The notes: generated by a model not told the origin, from the letters alone. A stretch of 64,000 nt of DNA from Patagioenas fasciata (GCF_037038585.1 NC_092524.1:43219001-43283000); one strand, 5' to 3'; counted from the first letter of the stretch, positions 39,401-52,760 are shown. Program-made: numbers and translations.

Positions 39401-42400
39401 CTGACAATGTAGCACTTGGTCGTTAATTTTATGGATATCAACTGTCGAGAACTTGGAAGTCAGTATGCCTATGAAGATAAAAAGGCAACTATTGAGACTT
39501 TTGCTATGTAAACAGAGAAGTTCAGTGTGGTAAGCGAATAGCACAAACAAGGAAAATCGTATCTAAGTAGTAAACTTTAATAGTATATATTGTTGTAAAA
39601 CAAAACTTCAGTGGTTTTTAAACTGCTAACACAGTTTTAGGAGTCTGTACAGACTACCATATACATATATTTCCACGTTTCAGAGAGGCTTGTCTTACGT
39701 TTTTTATTTTAAGTGATAATTTAAGAACTACATCTAGGGCAAGTATTTATATTTGAAAGGAAACAGAAAATTACCATAAATAACATTCTGATTACCTTAA
39801 AACTGATTGCCTTTTAAAACAGATACTTCCGCCGGCCCCCAAAACCATATCCTTTGCTACCAAATGTATCTCTGTTTCTGGGATTCAACAATCAATCCCA
39901 ACCACAGAGAATTAAGTCTGCCCAAAATGGTGCATTGTAACAAAATAGAGAATCTGCCCAGGAAAGTGACAATCCACCAATCAGAGGACTGGAGCTGTAG
40001 CTGAGTTAGCTACATTGCCAAGGTTTTCAAGTCAGAGAGCCCTCAGAAACATAAGTTTTGACAGATCGGAAATTAACGTTTTCATCATTAAAGAGATTTT
40101 TACTGAAAAGACCAGGCTTTGAAATCTTTCCTATGCCTTTTGTTTCTCAAAGACATTAAGTGATCATTTAACGTCAATATGGATGAAGAAGAAGAAACAC
40201 AGAAACAGCATGCTGAAAATACCTTCCCTGCTGGTTTCCAGTTGTTGAGTTTTCACACTTCTAGCTCTCCCACAGCTTCCAAGAAAAACAATAAATAGGA
40301 ATACGATGTAAACAAAAATCCCCTTTCTCAAAAAAAAAAAAAATAAATAAAAAGGATCTTTGGGGTTGGACAATTTCAGCGATCAGATTTTGCACTTTTC
40401 CAGTGTATTAGTCAATGTATGAGCAATAACTTATTATCTGGAATTTATAATCAAAGCCTCTACTGTGCAATTGTCAACACAGGCAAATTTCGTTTCTGGG
40501 AAATCTCTACCTGGCAGTGAAAGTGAAAATTACACTTGGCTTTGAGCAGTTACTGTCTTGCTGAAATGCCAATAAGATTAGAGTTGTTTGGGTTGCTTTG
40601 TTGTTGAAGGGTGTTTTTTCTAGGTTTTTTTGGTGGTTTTGGTTTTGTTTGTTTAAGCTGCTGGAACAGAGAACAGTGAAAGACTTTACAAGGGAAGAAA
40701 ATTTTAATTCTGGTTCATCTTCTATGTTTCTGATCAATATGGCTGCAAAAACATTGTCTTCAATGTGAGTGAGTGGAGACATTGCTTAATCTTGTTTCAT
40801 CTCCTTGCCTTTTTACTTTGGAAGTCCCTGCCTACTACTGGAAAATTTTTGAGGCGCTCAGTGAGTACACATTGTAACTCACATGCCTTATCCCTCGAGA
40901 ATTATGGTCCTCCACTTTGTCTTTAGATTACAGTGTGATCCAAGTTAAACAAACAGAAAACAGGATTTGTTAAACTGCCTGAGTGAGAAGTCAAAATGTC
41001 TTCCTCTAGATTACTTAAGATAATTAAAGCAGTGCATTTCTACCCTTTCTTTTCTATCCTACAAGTATTGGTGCATTTGTATACCTACAAAGGTGCTTCA
41101 TACTAGTATATAGACTTTTTTTTCATCAGAGAATAAATCCTATAAATTGTAAGGCTCGTTCATATTGTTGTAACTATATCCACACCAGTAGTTGCACCAA
41201 TATAATTATTTTGTCAAAAATTGTCTAACAAGTACTGATTATATATGTTGTGTATAGCCAGGCCATAAATAATGTGGTACCTCTGCCTATATAAATGTTT
41301 ATCTTTATGCTAAATACTTTTGTTATGTTGATGAAAATATGGTATATGCTTTTCTATTTTTTATTATTTTATTAAAAATAGAGTTGACGTTTTTGCATAA
41401 AGATCACAATAAAACATTTTGGATTAGGGTTTCTGTGATACAAAATGGGTAGAAATGTAAGTTTTTTCTATACTTTGAGTTTGATGATGACGAACAGATG
41501 TTCATGAACTTGGACATCTTACTGTATATATAACTGCTAGAGCTGTCCTCTTAATCATCGTATGCAGAATTGATCCCTTACCACATCTAATTAAAACAAT
41601 TTCTCCTCCTAATGCAGAACCATGAAAGTACTGTTCCCTAAATTATCTTCTGAATGGCTTGCTAATAAAACTTATATTCAAAGATTTGTTTTCCTCTCTT
41701 TCCTCATTATATTTAAAGTTTCTAATAAAGTTCATTTATTTAGTAAGATGTCTGCCGGATGTTGTTGTGAGTACTGCCTGAATGTTACTTAGTCTGCACA
41801 AAATGTAAAATATATATTCGTATCAACTTAAAAAATTAATGATTTACACATATAAGTAGCTGCAGTGCCAGGCTTAAAACAAAACTGCAGTCAGTTCGTC
41901 CTGGACACAGTTCCTAACACCCTCATGGCAGGACATATGCTTTGCTCAATTAAAAATACGACTTGCTTTTTTTGGTAAATAAAGTTTGATTAAGATCCTG
42001 ACAGTCTTGCTGGTGGCTAGCTCTTGTTCGCACATTTGATTCTCTGATAAGCAACTTTTCCCTTCTCTTAATATTTTTCTACCTGAAGAGCTGATAGGAA
42101 GCTGTCTGGCCACACAGCAGCAACAAAAATCAATGTTATTAGGTGCTTATCAAAAGTTAACATCAGAATCCACAGCAGCTATCAATCACACTTGCACATT
42201 TCTCAGCTCATGTTGTGCAAATGCTACACAATTCCTTTTAAACCTCGAAGTCCTTGTTCTGGTGTTTGAATAGGGAAGACGTGGCTTTACCATCTCTTAC
42301 ATTGGGTTCTCATTCTCTTTGCTGACCAAACAGTGTCACCTTTCAGAGGCCACACGCTCCTCAGCAAAAAAACACCACTTGTAATTAAAATCTGCTTTTT

Positions 42401-42819
42401 CAAACATACTTTGCTATTCCCAACCAGCCTGTAGTATCTTTCCTTGACAAACCTTTCAGCAGGTAGTGCAGAAAAGAAAGTCCAACACTTTGTGTACTGT
42501 GTAGAAAAAGCAGACACTTAAGTGGATTTTGGAGCATTGTGGAAACAAATATACTGTTAGTATCTTTTCTCATAAGTGCTGAAATTGTTTTTTTTCATTG
42601 TGGTTTACTGTGTCCTATGGGAAAACTGAGAAGGAATCTGTGTGTTGCAGGCACAATATGGTGATTTAACTGCTTGATAAGGGTTTTTTAATGGAGAAAG
42701 AACTTGTGGAATGACTGTCTTTCCTAATTTGTTATAAAAGCAAGAATAATGCAAAACATTATAACCAAAGGAGGTCACAATTTATCAAAATGCTGATTTT
42801 ATTTATTATTTCATTCATA
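36401..42819. other. Upstream intergenic region, no supported gene
   Basis: AT-rich DNA upstream of the EGLN3 CpG island. Small C-rich patches lie at 38.1-38.5 kb. The part from 41.1 to 42.0 kb is very AT-rich, with five plus-strand AATAAA hexamers. I recognise no exon or interspersed repeat. Distal EGLN3 regulatory elements could be here but cannot be identified without alignment. Confidence 0.6.
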
Positions 42820-42857
42820 TTCTTTTAAGGCATTCACGATTCTATGATTCTGTGATT
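42820..42857 (+). mobile_element. CR1 LINE 3' tail remnant
   Basis: CGATTCTATGATTCTGTGAT at 42838-42857 is the 3'-terminal repeat characteristic of CR1. Upstream only a short stretch (TTCTTTTAAGG) resembles the preceding CR1 sequence. It is most simply a severely 5'-truncated or decayed copy in plus orientation. Confidence 0.6.
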
Positions 42858-45800
42858 TGCTCCTACAACTCATCTTGTGGTCAAAGCAAGGTTCCAATTA
42901 ATTTACTTTCATTCATATGTCCCATCATGTGTCCATAGAGGATTTATATTCTGCCTTTCACTGTCTGACTATAAAAATGTCAGGATGCTGATATGTCCAA
43001 ATAAAAACCCTAGACATGGTGACCATAACATACTTTTGAAGAGGGACATTTTTGTCCCACAACATAAACTTTTTTACATTAGGGATCTTTTGAGCTGCCT
43101 CTCCTGCACAGGAATTCCAGTAATTAGGCTCAGTTCAAAATATAATTCTTACTTAATAAACATATCAATCCCACTTTGCAATTCCATCATTGCCTTTCTG
43201 GGGATCTACAGTTCAGAGACTAAGTAGCTATTTGCTGCCAAAAACCCAGTGGAGGTTCGAGCAATCTCAAGGGGAGTCAAGCCTGGAGATCACAGAGCAA
43301 CGCCACTCCCTGGAATGTGGCTGTCCAAACCAGATGGGAGCAGCTAATATCTTCAGAAAAGACTTATTTCAAGTCAAGATAATTTGAGCAGATACCAGCT
43401 AATTGCCATGTCCAGAGAATGGAACACCTAGGCACATGTTCAACGCTTTATGACTATGGTAAGTGAACCTCTACATGATTCATTCTTTAGTTATTTCCAG
43501 AGAAAAGTATCTGTTCTGTTTTGGTTTTCTGGGCATGTAGAAGGAAGAGAAAAACACTCCCGAGAACACCCATGACTGAGCTTGTCTGTCCGTTGTGTGG
43601 TGGTGAATGGAAACTTCATCTGGGTGCTTATCTGTACTGCTGTGCTCTGAATGGTCTGACGTTATTACCTGAATAAGGAAACAAACAAACAAACAAACAC
43701 ACCACACACCAAAAACAGCCTTAAAATTGTTCCTTTTCTCTCTTTCCTAAGAAAGAAAAACGTGTCAGTGTTTTGCAAACAAAGATTTTATCAAACGACT
43801 GCACCCTCACCTAACTAGGAATTATTACGTGATTATACCTTCTGGTTTGGGGTGAAGAATCACCCAAAGAGATCTGTGCCACATTGCATTGTAATTTGAG
43901 AGGTTGATTACACTGATTTTTTTTTGCTTGCCTGCTTTATGTATGAGTCTATTCTTGGGGCCCAGGAGGCCATGTAAATATCCTAGGAACTACTCTGTTT
44001 TTTAAATGTTAGAACAAACTGCCTGATGAAACATCCATTGAAGTTTTCCATGTGACCTCAGTAAAGTCTCAACAATTAAGAACACGCCTATTTCTTCTGG
44101 CAGAATTTTTTCTTTCCTAGAGGCCAGAATCTTAACAGATTGCAATATATTGATCACAGAGTAGTTTGATTCATGTTGATTTTTTCTTTACTTTTCTGTT
44201 AAAAACTCCTGCGCCTTTTCCGTGAAAGACAGAAAAGATAAATCGACATTTTAAAGATCATGTTATAAGTAAGCTGCTTTTTCAGTAACAAGCTGTCTGA
44301 ATGTCTTTGTATTATTAAATATGTGCCCAGGAACAGTTACAGCATTAATGATAAGCACAGGCTGATTTTACATAGAAAAGTGTATCATCCCATTAACCTG
44401 TTTCATATCAACAACACACATTTTAGTGCAGATGAAAGTAAACTCATGCACTAAGAAGCAAAGACCATAGATAAAATCGTGGTCCCTGTATCCAGGTATA
44501 TTTAGGTGTGTAATAAATAAACTGTGTATTATTCTGTGCTTTAGGATCCATGTACCACAATGATTTTTGGAAGACCTTAAAGGGCAGGGAAAATAAGTTT
44601 GCTTTGCAGGATCGTGGCTGAGAAAGCGATGCAATTATGACAGAAGCATTGGTCTCAGTGCAGGAATTACACTGTGAGAATTTTGCTCTAGTAGAGACAT
44701 GCGTGCATCATGCCCATATCTACCTGGCACTGACACATTCTGCTGATAATTTGTCATTCTCCTTTCTAATATGGCAAATCCTTCCCGGTGGCTGCATCAA
44801 AGCAGTGGAAATGATGACTTGCACTGTTACAGCCAGCTGAATGCAGGTCTTCTCACATTCAAGTGTCTGGTAAACTTTTTGAATGCTGCTGCCCATAATT
44901 CAAAGTCCAAATGACATTAACAGTTTTTTTGGGGGTTTTTTTGTATTACAAGCTGCTACACTCCCACTTCTACTCTCTGTCAATAAATATGAACTGTGTG
45001 CACAGTAAAGTGCAGAAAGGAAACTATAGATGGTCTTGGATGGAGACGCAAAGAACAAATACAATGAATAGTCTGAAACCCCAGCATTGGTCTGGGTCCA
45101 ACCCTAACACAGAGTCCAAAATCCCACTCAGATGCCCAAACTTTTATTGCTCCAAACGAAAGGAAGCCACCAAAACAGTTTCTCAAAAAAAAATGAAACT
45201 CATTAAAATTCTCTTTTAAAACAGTTCAGTAATTTCCAGTGAGTGGCCACCTCTATCCTCACATAACCCCAAAAGGCACCTGTATTATTACCAAAAGCTT
45301 AGGCTGAATGCAAGATCAAAAGACAGTGCTTGGGGGTGGCAGCATTTTCACTTCAGTGATCTTTTTAAAGTACATGATTGAATCCGTTAATGAAACATAT
45401 TTAAATCATATTAAGTATATTATGCAGTATTTGTATGACAAAACTAATTTACTGTAATACCATCATATAGAAAATTAGAGGAGGAAATTATATGATAGGT
45501 GCCCACGAAACACACTCATTGATTATGTTACATGAATGAAAGTGTGGTATGAAATGTGATACACACATATAAGCAACGAAGGGAAAAGACATCTAGATAG
45601 CTTACAGAAGTGAAATTACATTTCCCAGGCTAATGTATGTGTGTTTGAACTACAACAGGGGGTTGGTTTGTTTTGTTTTTCTACTGCAAACTCAGTCAGT
45701 TATTTAAACTTGCCTTATGTGTGTATCAGAAGCCCAGCTTTTTTGATTAGACACGGGCTTGAGTAGGGGATTTTGCCATGCAGATTTCAGGTTATGCTCT

Positions 45801-48800
45801 GCCTATCTTGCCGTGTGATAGAAGGATGTATAATGGCAGGATTTGTTTAGGGGGTGAGAAGCAGTGGCAACAGGTACACTGCACTGTGAGGGTGCTGTAG
45901 GGAGTTTGCCAGGGCCACTGAGGGTCCCCTCTGACCTCCCAGCGCAGAGAGGTGGTGATGGGCCTGCACTGGAGAGGCAGAGGAGGAGAGGGAGCCAGAG
46001 CTTGGCAGAGGCCTGTAAAAACTTGCTGGAGGTAGCTACACTCCATCCCATAGTCTATAGCCATAGCAAACTCCTAGCATTCATGTATTTAAATGCAGTA
46101 TTTGACAGGATGCTTAACACTTTGCCAGCACAGCACAGAGGAAGAAACCGAATGTGGCAAGAAAGGAAAACACTCCTCACATAATTCCACTAGCACTTCT
46201 CAGAAGGCTGTAAAATATATTGGTTGCATATTTTCCCAGCTTGTCTCCTGCCATCTAGGGATTCCTCTTGAAAGATATTCCCTGAAGGAATCTGTCAGGA
46301 ATAATTTAACATCCTTCATTAAATACTTCATCTGCTTACCATTCCCTATCCCTTTACTTTAGTATTCCCAGGAGAAATTTTATAAGATGCTGATCTTGCA
46401 CAGTAGGGAAAAAATACTCAGCACCCAAGGCCTTAAATGGACTGTTTGTTTCAAGACTTTAATTAAGGTTTAAATATGTGGTTTTAAGTGGGGAAATAAA
46501 AGGACTAGGAACAATTATCTGTTATTTGTTTTCTTAGTTCACCTATGACTTCAAGGACCAAAATTCTGCAATATCTTTCTACACCTTTGCAAATTTTCTG
46601 GTAAATGTTTGAACCACAGGGAAAAAGAAGAGTGGTGAGTGTGTATTTTGCAAGCTTATGTCCAGAAGCCAACAAAACACCACCAGAGGCAGGAAATCTT
46701 ACAGGGTCGACTGCGGCAAGTTAGGGTGGCATAACCTGGGAAAGCATCTGTCCAGAAGTGTCTTTTCATTATGCACTTTCCTGAAACATCTACTGCTGCC
46801 ACAAGGAGGCTGGTAAGTAACTGGACTTTTGCTCCACTCTAGTATGGCCATCCTTGTGGGAATGGCAAAGAAGTACTGAAAGACATGCAGCTGGATGCAA
46901 TCCAGACAATGAAACACCAGACAGAACTACTGGAAACAATAGTAGGGAGTCCACTGGCAATCACAGGAAATACAGCCCCAGACCGATGGAGCTGAAGGCA
47001 TGCAAACCATCACCACGGGCCCATACGTATATCACACTCCATCAAGTCACCTCTTCCTCCTATGGAACTCTCAATTGACTTCATCATCTCACAACAATAC
47101 CTTGTTAATAAAGTTCAAGTGTTTTGTAAATCAATGTCCTTTTATTGTAAGTGATAACCATAACAATAGACAGGAGATGAACAATAGAGGTAGTAGAGAT
47201 AAGCAGCAGGGTGCACCCTTACAATCACTCAAGGAAATACTACATCACTATCATCTGCTCTCAAATAAGTTAGGACTGCATTCCCCATCCCCACCGAAAT
47301 GGTGGTGCACCCACATGCTAAAAGTGAACTTCACAGATTTCATGTACCAAAAACTAAGTAGGAGATGTAGCCTAGTGTAGTTTTCTGGTTGAGCTTAAGC
47401 TATATTATGAGACACTTACACTTGCCCGTCGGGTTTCTGAAGACTTACTGCACACCCTCTGTGACTACCTGTCACTTGTTGCCTTCCTTAGCAAGAAGAG
47501 AGCACTGCATTTCGTCAGCCTGGAAAAGACAGGCAGGGACAGCTTGATTGCATCATGAATATCAACTAGGTGATTGGGAAAGGGACATGTCCTTACTAAC
47601 AGCTTTGTCAATTGTTTCCCGAATTGCTTGCTCTTCTCCAGCCCAGGCTGATGACACTGAGGCTTTCCCAGTGACCTGCTACAACAGGAGAGCTATTAGC
47701 TCCCAGTTATATCCCTGGCAGGTGGGTAAGGATAACAAAAAATAACACCCAGGATCACTTAGGAACTTGGAATGAGCACATATGGGGACTATAGTCTCCC
47801 TGTGCGTTTTCTCACTGAAAATTTACAGCTCCAAGGACATGACACACCCTGAGGTTTTAGTTTCATTGCTGGCCAATATAGCAACCAGATTCACAAAACT
47901 GTACATCAGCCCTGCAAACACAGCACTCACAAGCAGTTACACTTTCTTCCTCTCACCCATGTTCTCTACCATTGGCCATAGGCACTTCCAGCATCCTTCT
48001 CATTGCAGCAGGGTAAATCCTGACCTAACAAGGGGAAAGGGCTTAATTACTCAGTCCTCATCCATACAGGCAATGATAGGCTCAGGAATGAGACAGCCAA
48101 AGAAATTAATAGATTAAACAAAGCAAAAGTCAGTATTTGAACCTCAGCTCCTATTATTATGATAAGAGTTGGTATTCTGTCAGGGCCCCAAGAGCATCTC
48201 TGCTCCCAGTCAGGCTGTAGGGTTCAGGGTCTCTTTGGTGGCTGTGGGAAGAGGCTGCCAGGCTGCACTGCTGGGAGCCTCAACAAGGGCTGACCCCACT
48301 TCCCCTGGGAACTGCTTTGAGCCAAGCCTTTACCCTTTGCCTCTCACCTGAGCTTGACCATCTCAGGGCTGTTTGACCCTGGCTCCCCTCACTGGGCCTG
48401 ATCCTGGCCCCCATCCACAGGCTGACATCTCAGTCTGGCCATATCTCTGTCCCCAGTGCTCCCCAGACTGCTCTGGACCCTGGCTGGGACCTGTCTGGGA
48501 GGCCCTGCCCTGTCTGCTCCAGGGAAGCCCCTGCTTGCCCAGCGTACAGCGTGGTCACAGCACTGTCACAGCGCTGAAGGTACTAATGAGGCACAGCTGC
48601 AGCAAGGAAGATGGAGGAGGTTGATTATCCATGTGTGGTGCTCTTCCACACTGCCATGCAGAGAGAAGAGCTGGGACACAACAGGGGTGCTCAGAGTCAG
48701 CCACCTCACCAATAACACTTTAGCAAAATCAACCACCTTGTGCCCCAGCAGTTTGCTTTTTTGCCTAACTTCTATGTAGATTCAGAAAGATGGAAGCATT

Positions 48801-49442
48801 AGTATGAGGCTTGTGCTAATACAGGTGTATCTGATGCCACCACATAGAACAGCAGACAAACCATGGCTCAAATAGTACAGTCCAGTGTCGATATTTCGAA
48901 AGAAAATTAAAAAAAAAAAAAAAATTGAAATATTCCTAAAGAGAATGATGGGAATGGCAGAAAACCTCCTTTACAGGGAGTCTGAGGGGACTGCATTACT
49001 TCACAGGGAGAAAAGTCTTTAATTTGGTATAGAAACATACAAAACAATCTAATGTCTAGAAGCCAAAGCTTCAATTTCAGATTGCCAATAAGGGAAATAA
49101 TTTACCAAATGCGAAAACTAATTTTCCACCATTTGAAGTACATAAATGAGTGTTAGAACTTTCCAATGTCCTCTGTCTTGACCCAAGCTAGGGACTAAAC
49201 TACAAAGTGCCATTGTGAAAGTTCAGTTTTTTCTGCTACACCTGTGAGCAGAGAAATAATTCCAATGGGCTGCTCCAGATTCAATCTACAGCTATAAAGC
49301 AATTTTTTTCCCCCCAGGAATTTGACAAGAAAACGTTGTTTTGTTTTTTAATAAGAGTAAATATCTTTCACCAAACCAGGGTAAAGATATTGGAAAGCAC
49401 AATGTCCTTGTTCCTAGTTCAAAGAATAAAACAGAAAAGAAA
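42858..49442. other. Intergenic region, no supported gene
   Basis: Mostly AT-rich unique sequence with an AAAC tract at 43.68 kb. GC-richer patches lie at 45.85-46.05 kb and 48.17-48.6 kb; the latter is full of CCTGGC/CCCTG-like words and might be an unrecognised repeat. No gene is supported. Confidence 0.6.
43679..43711. repeat. AAAC / CA simple repeat
   Basis: About five AAAC units followed by a CA-rich stretch in the upstream intergenic region. Confidence 0.85.
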
Positions 49443-49986
49443 GGCAGTGGGAAGTGATCCTTCCCCTTTACTCAGCACTGATGAGGCCACATCTGGAGTA
49501 CTGCATCCAGTTTTGGGCTCCCCAGTACAAGAGAGACATGGACATCTTGGAGACAGGTCAACAAAGGGCCACAAAGATGATTAAGAGACTGGAGAATCTT
49601 TCCTATGAGGAAAGGCTGAGAGAGCTGGAGCTGTTTAGCCCGAAGAAGATAAGGCTCAGCAGGATCTTGACAGTGCATTCAAGTAGCTGAAGGGAGGCTG
49701 CGAAGAGGACAGAGGCAGACTCTTTCCAGTGGTGCCCAGTGACAGCACCAGAGGCAATGGGCACAAATTGAAACACAGGAAGTTCCATCTGAACAGCAGA
49801 AAACACTTTTTTGCTGTGATTGTGACCAAGCACTGGCAGAGGTTGCCCAGAGAGGTTGTGGCGTCCTGTCTGGACGTGGTCCTGGGCAACCAGCTCCAGG
49901 TGCACCTGCTTGAGTAGGGGTTTGGACTACATGATCTCCAGCAGTCCCTTCTAACTTCAACCATTCTGTGATTCTGTGATCCTGTG
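49443..49986 (+). mobile_element. CR1 LINE 3' end, plus orientation
   Basis: A 5'-truncated CR1 with the last part of the reverse-transcriptase frame (visible about 49454-49670 as [23 protein letters not shown] and [15 protein letters not shown]), then the 3' UTR, including AGTGGTGCCCAGTGACAGCA and GAGGCAATGGGCACAAA, and finally the tail ATTCTGTGATTCTGTGATCC. The coding piece stays open for about 75 codons but it is far from a full ORF2, so the copy is inactive. A deletion relative to the usual CR1 lies near 49668-49690. Confidence 0.9.
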
Positions 49987-51899
49987 AATAGACAAGACTG
50001 AGTGGGTCATGAAACAGTAAAACAAACTTGTGGTAGCCACCAGCTTTGATTGCATTTATTTTTGAAAATTATATTGCATGACTATTTTTTACTTGTATTA
50101 TGGATTTTTTTGCCCTCTGGTCTATGGAGCTAGACTTTGCTCTGAGTTTTATCAGAGGAGTCTGAAGCCATATCACTACAAAGAACCTCTGATCTGGTGT
50201 TCTTCTGCTAGTCAGAGATCCACCTTTTGATATGGTGGCATTTGGCCCTGGGGACAGAACGAAATGGAGCCTATGTGAAATGCCCAGTCTCTGCCAAACC
50301 TCTTTCCAGGGCAAAAGAACTGACACCCTGAAATGGATGGAAACGTATAACATAAAACATCAGACCCTGTCCTAACACCAAAAGGCCTTATGTTCTGTTC
50401 AATTAGCAAAAGTTCTGTTACTATTTCCTCCTTGCTTGCCAGTGTGGTTTCCTCTGCAGTAACATCTGTGACAGCACAGAATTTTTCAAGACCTAATTAG
50501 TGATGTCAGAAGAGAATGCCAGTTCACGAGGCAGTTTGAGGAATAATGTAATTTATATATATATATATATACACACATGTATGTTTGTTAAGCATCTTGA
50601 TTCTTCCTCATTTCCCAATGAGTCTTGTGCAGTAGCAGCCCTGGAATGCAAAAATCACCGAGGGAATTCCACATCGCTAAGTTTAGTGCTAAAGAGCTAA
50701 TGGCTTCAGTATGCTGTATTGTTTAGATGTGAGGTTAAATTCAGAAATCAGGCTTGGTTTCTTTTCTGGAAAAATAGTTTAAATACAGTTAGGGTGTGCA
50801 AGTTCCATTTTTGACTCTGCCCTGCAATGTACCCTGGCGGCTGGACCCTGAAAACTGCATAACAATTTGTTTAGCAGAGCAGTAGCTTGGGTATGAAAGA
50901 AAAAGGCATTAACTCAGTTTTTCTTTTCTAATTCTCCAGTCACTAAAATATTATCTGTCACAAGAAGAAGGATCAGTGTTAAAAAAAGATCACTGGATTT
51001 AAGGAAAAGTACATTCACTGAGTTCTTCAGAAAAACAGAGCTTACGTGTATATTTAACTCTCACATTTTCAAAGGAGTCAGCTTATGTAAAATGGCTTAT
51101 GTAAATCAAAAGGTGCAAAGGATCTAGATCACTGTAGTTGCCTAAAATCAAATATGTCCCACTTTGATTTAGTTTTATAAATTGTTATATCTAGAATTTA
51201 CTTTCCAACCCACGTTAATGGCTCTCTGCCTTTGTTCCATCCCTTTTAATCTTCTGATCTATTTCCAATGGATAAGAAATTGCCTTTTGGTCATATTTCC
51301 ACATCACTCAAGTGACTGATGAGTTTGGCCAGAATTCTCTGCCCTTACAATACAAGAGCTGAAATCTGCTGTTAGTGGCTACAGCTATGCCTAGAAAGAC
51401 TGTGAAGTAAAACCAAAGTTGTGCAATCTGCTAGACTTAAAAAAAAAAATACTGTCACTGGAAATAGCTGGCCACTACTGGGAAACAGAAGATAAAAGTA
51501 ATTATTTTTAGGTGAATTTATGTAACTAGGGCAAAACCAGCTAAATCAATACTAAAGAAAAAAGATTACTTAAATACTGCCTTCTATGACCTGTGCCAGG
51601 TTCCAATAATGAAAACAGTTCATCAATATTGTAAAATCAGCAAAAGATATAAGCCCGTGTTTCTTTGTTTTACCCAAGCTTGGTAAAGTCACCAGGATAG
51701 TCAAATATGGTGATGTAAAGATAATCTGGGAGTTATAGAAAGTAGTTCCCATAATACAGTAGCACCAATTACTCCACACCTTTGCCAGCCCAGCTGATAC
51801 TTTAGATGCCTTGCTTTGGGTAAACTGAAAAGGTTTGCTAAATCTATAGCATATAATATTATTTTCTGATCTCTATTGCAAGGCCTCATGATGCCTTAT
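49987..51899. other. Spacer between two CR1 copies, no supported gene
   Basis: About 1.9 kb of AT-rich sequence with the TA/CA microsatellite at 50.55 kb. Nothing else is recognisable. Confidence 0.65.
50553..50578. repeat. TA/CA dinucleotide microsatellite
   Basis: A run of TA units passing into ACACAC. A typical short microsatellite, probably length-variable. Confidence 0.9.
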
Positions 51900-52760
51900 A
51901 TTTTCAAAGAAGGGCAACAAAGCTGGTAAAGGATCTGGAGCACAAGTCTGATAAGGAGCATCTGAGGGAACTGGGGCTGCTTAGCCTGGAGAAAAGGAGG
52001 CTGAGGGGAGACCTTATCACTGTCTGCAACTACCTGACAGGAGGTTGTAGCGTGGAGGGTTTTGGTGTCTTCTCCCAAGTAACAGAATCACAGAATGTTA
52101 GGGATTGGAAGGGACCTCAAAAGATCATCTAGTCCAATCCCCCTGCCAGAGCAGGAACACTTAGATGAGGTTACACAGGAATGTGTCCAGGCAGGTTTTA
52201 AATGTCTCCAGAGAAGGAGACTCCACAAACCCCCTGGGCAGCCTGTTCCAGTGTTCTGTCACCCTCACTGTGAAGTGAATTTAAGTGGAACTTCTTGTGT
52301 TCCAGTTTGAACCCATTACCCCTTGTCCTACTGTTGGTTGTCACTGAGAAGAGCCTGGCTCCATCCTCATGACCCTCACTCACCCTTTATATATTTGTAA
52401 ACATTAATAAGGTCACCCCTTAGTCTCCTCTTCTCCAAGCTAAAGAGACCCAGCTCCCTCAGCTTTTCCTAGTAAGGAAGATGCTCCACTCTCTTAATCA
52501 AGCGATAGGACAAGAAGAAATGGCCTCAAGTTGTGCCAGGAGAGGTTTACATTGGATGTTAGGAAAAAAATCCTTCACAGAAAGGGTTGTCAGGCATTGA
52601 AACCAGCTGCCCAGGGAAGTGGTGGAGTCACGATCCCTGGAGATGTTTAAAAGATGCTTAGATGAGGTTCTTAGGGACATGGACATAGCAATGTTAGGTT
52701 AATGGCTGGACTGATGAACTTAAAGGTCTTTTCCAACCAAAACAATTCTATGATTCTATG
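51900..52760 (+). mobile_element. CR1 LINE 3' end, plus orientation, split by a second CR1
   Basis: The left part (51900-52083) matches CR1 from AAAGGATCTGGAGCACAAG through GAGGCTGAGGGGAGACC to TCTTCTCCCAAGTAAC. The right part (52500-52760) resumes at exactly the next base, AAGCGATAGGACAAG, and runs to the tail ATTCTATGATTCTATG. Between them is a 416-bp insert, itself a CR1 in the opposite orientation. The outer copy was therefore present first. Its reverse-transcriptase part is very short and it is inactive. Confidence 0.9.
52084..52499 (-). mobile_element. CR1 LINE 3' end, minus orientation, nested in another CR1
   Basis: On the plus strand it begins AGAATCACAGAATG, the reverse complement of the CR1 tail, followed by CTAGTCCAATCCCCCTGCC and CTGGGCAGCCTGTTCCAGTG. 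It ends with the antisense of a GAGGAAAAGCTGAGG-like stretch and CTTAATC. Removing it joins GTAAC to AAGCG, which restores the outer CR1 with no extra base, so the insertion left no recognisable target duplication. Its tail type (ATTCTGTG) differs from that of its host (ATTCTATG), which suggests a different CR1 subfamily. Confidence 0.9.
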
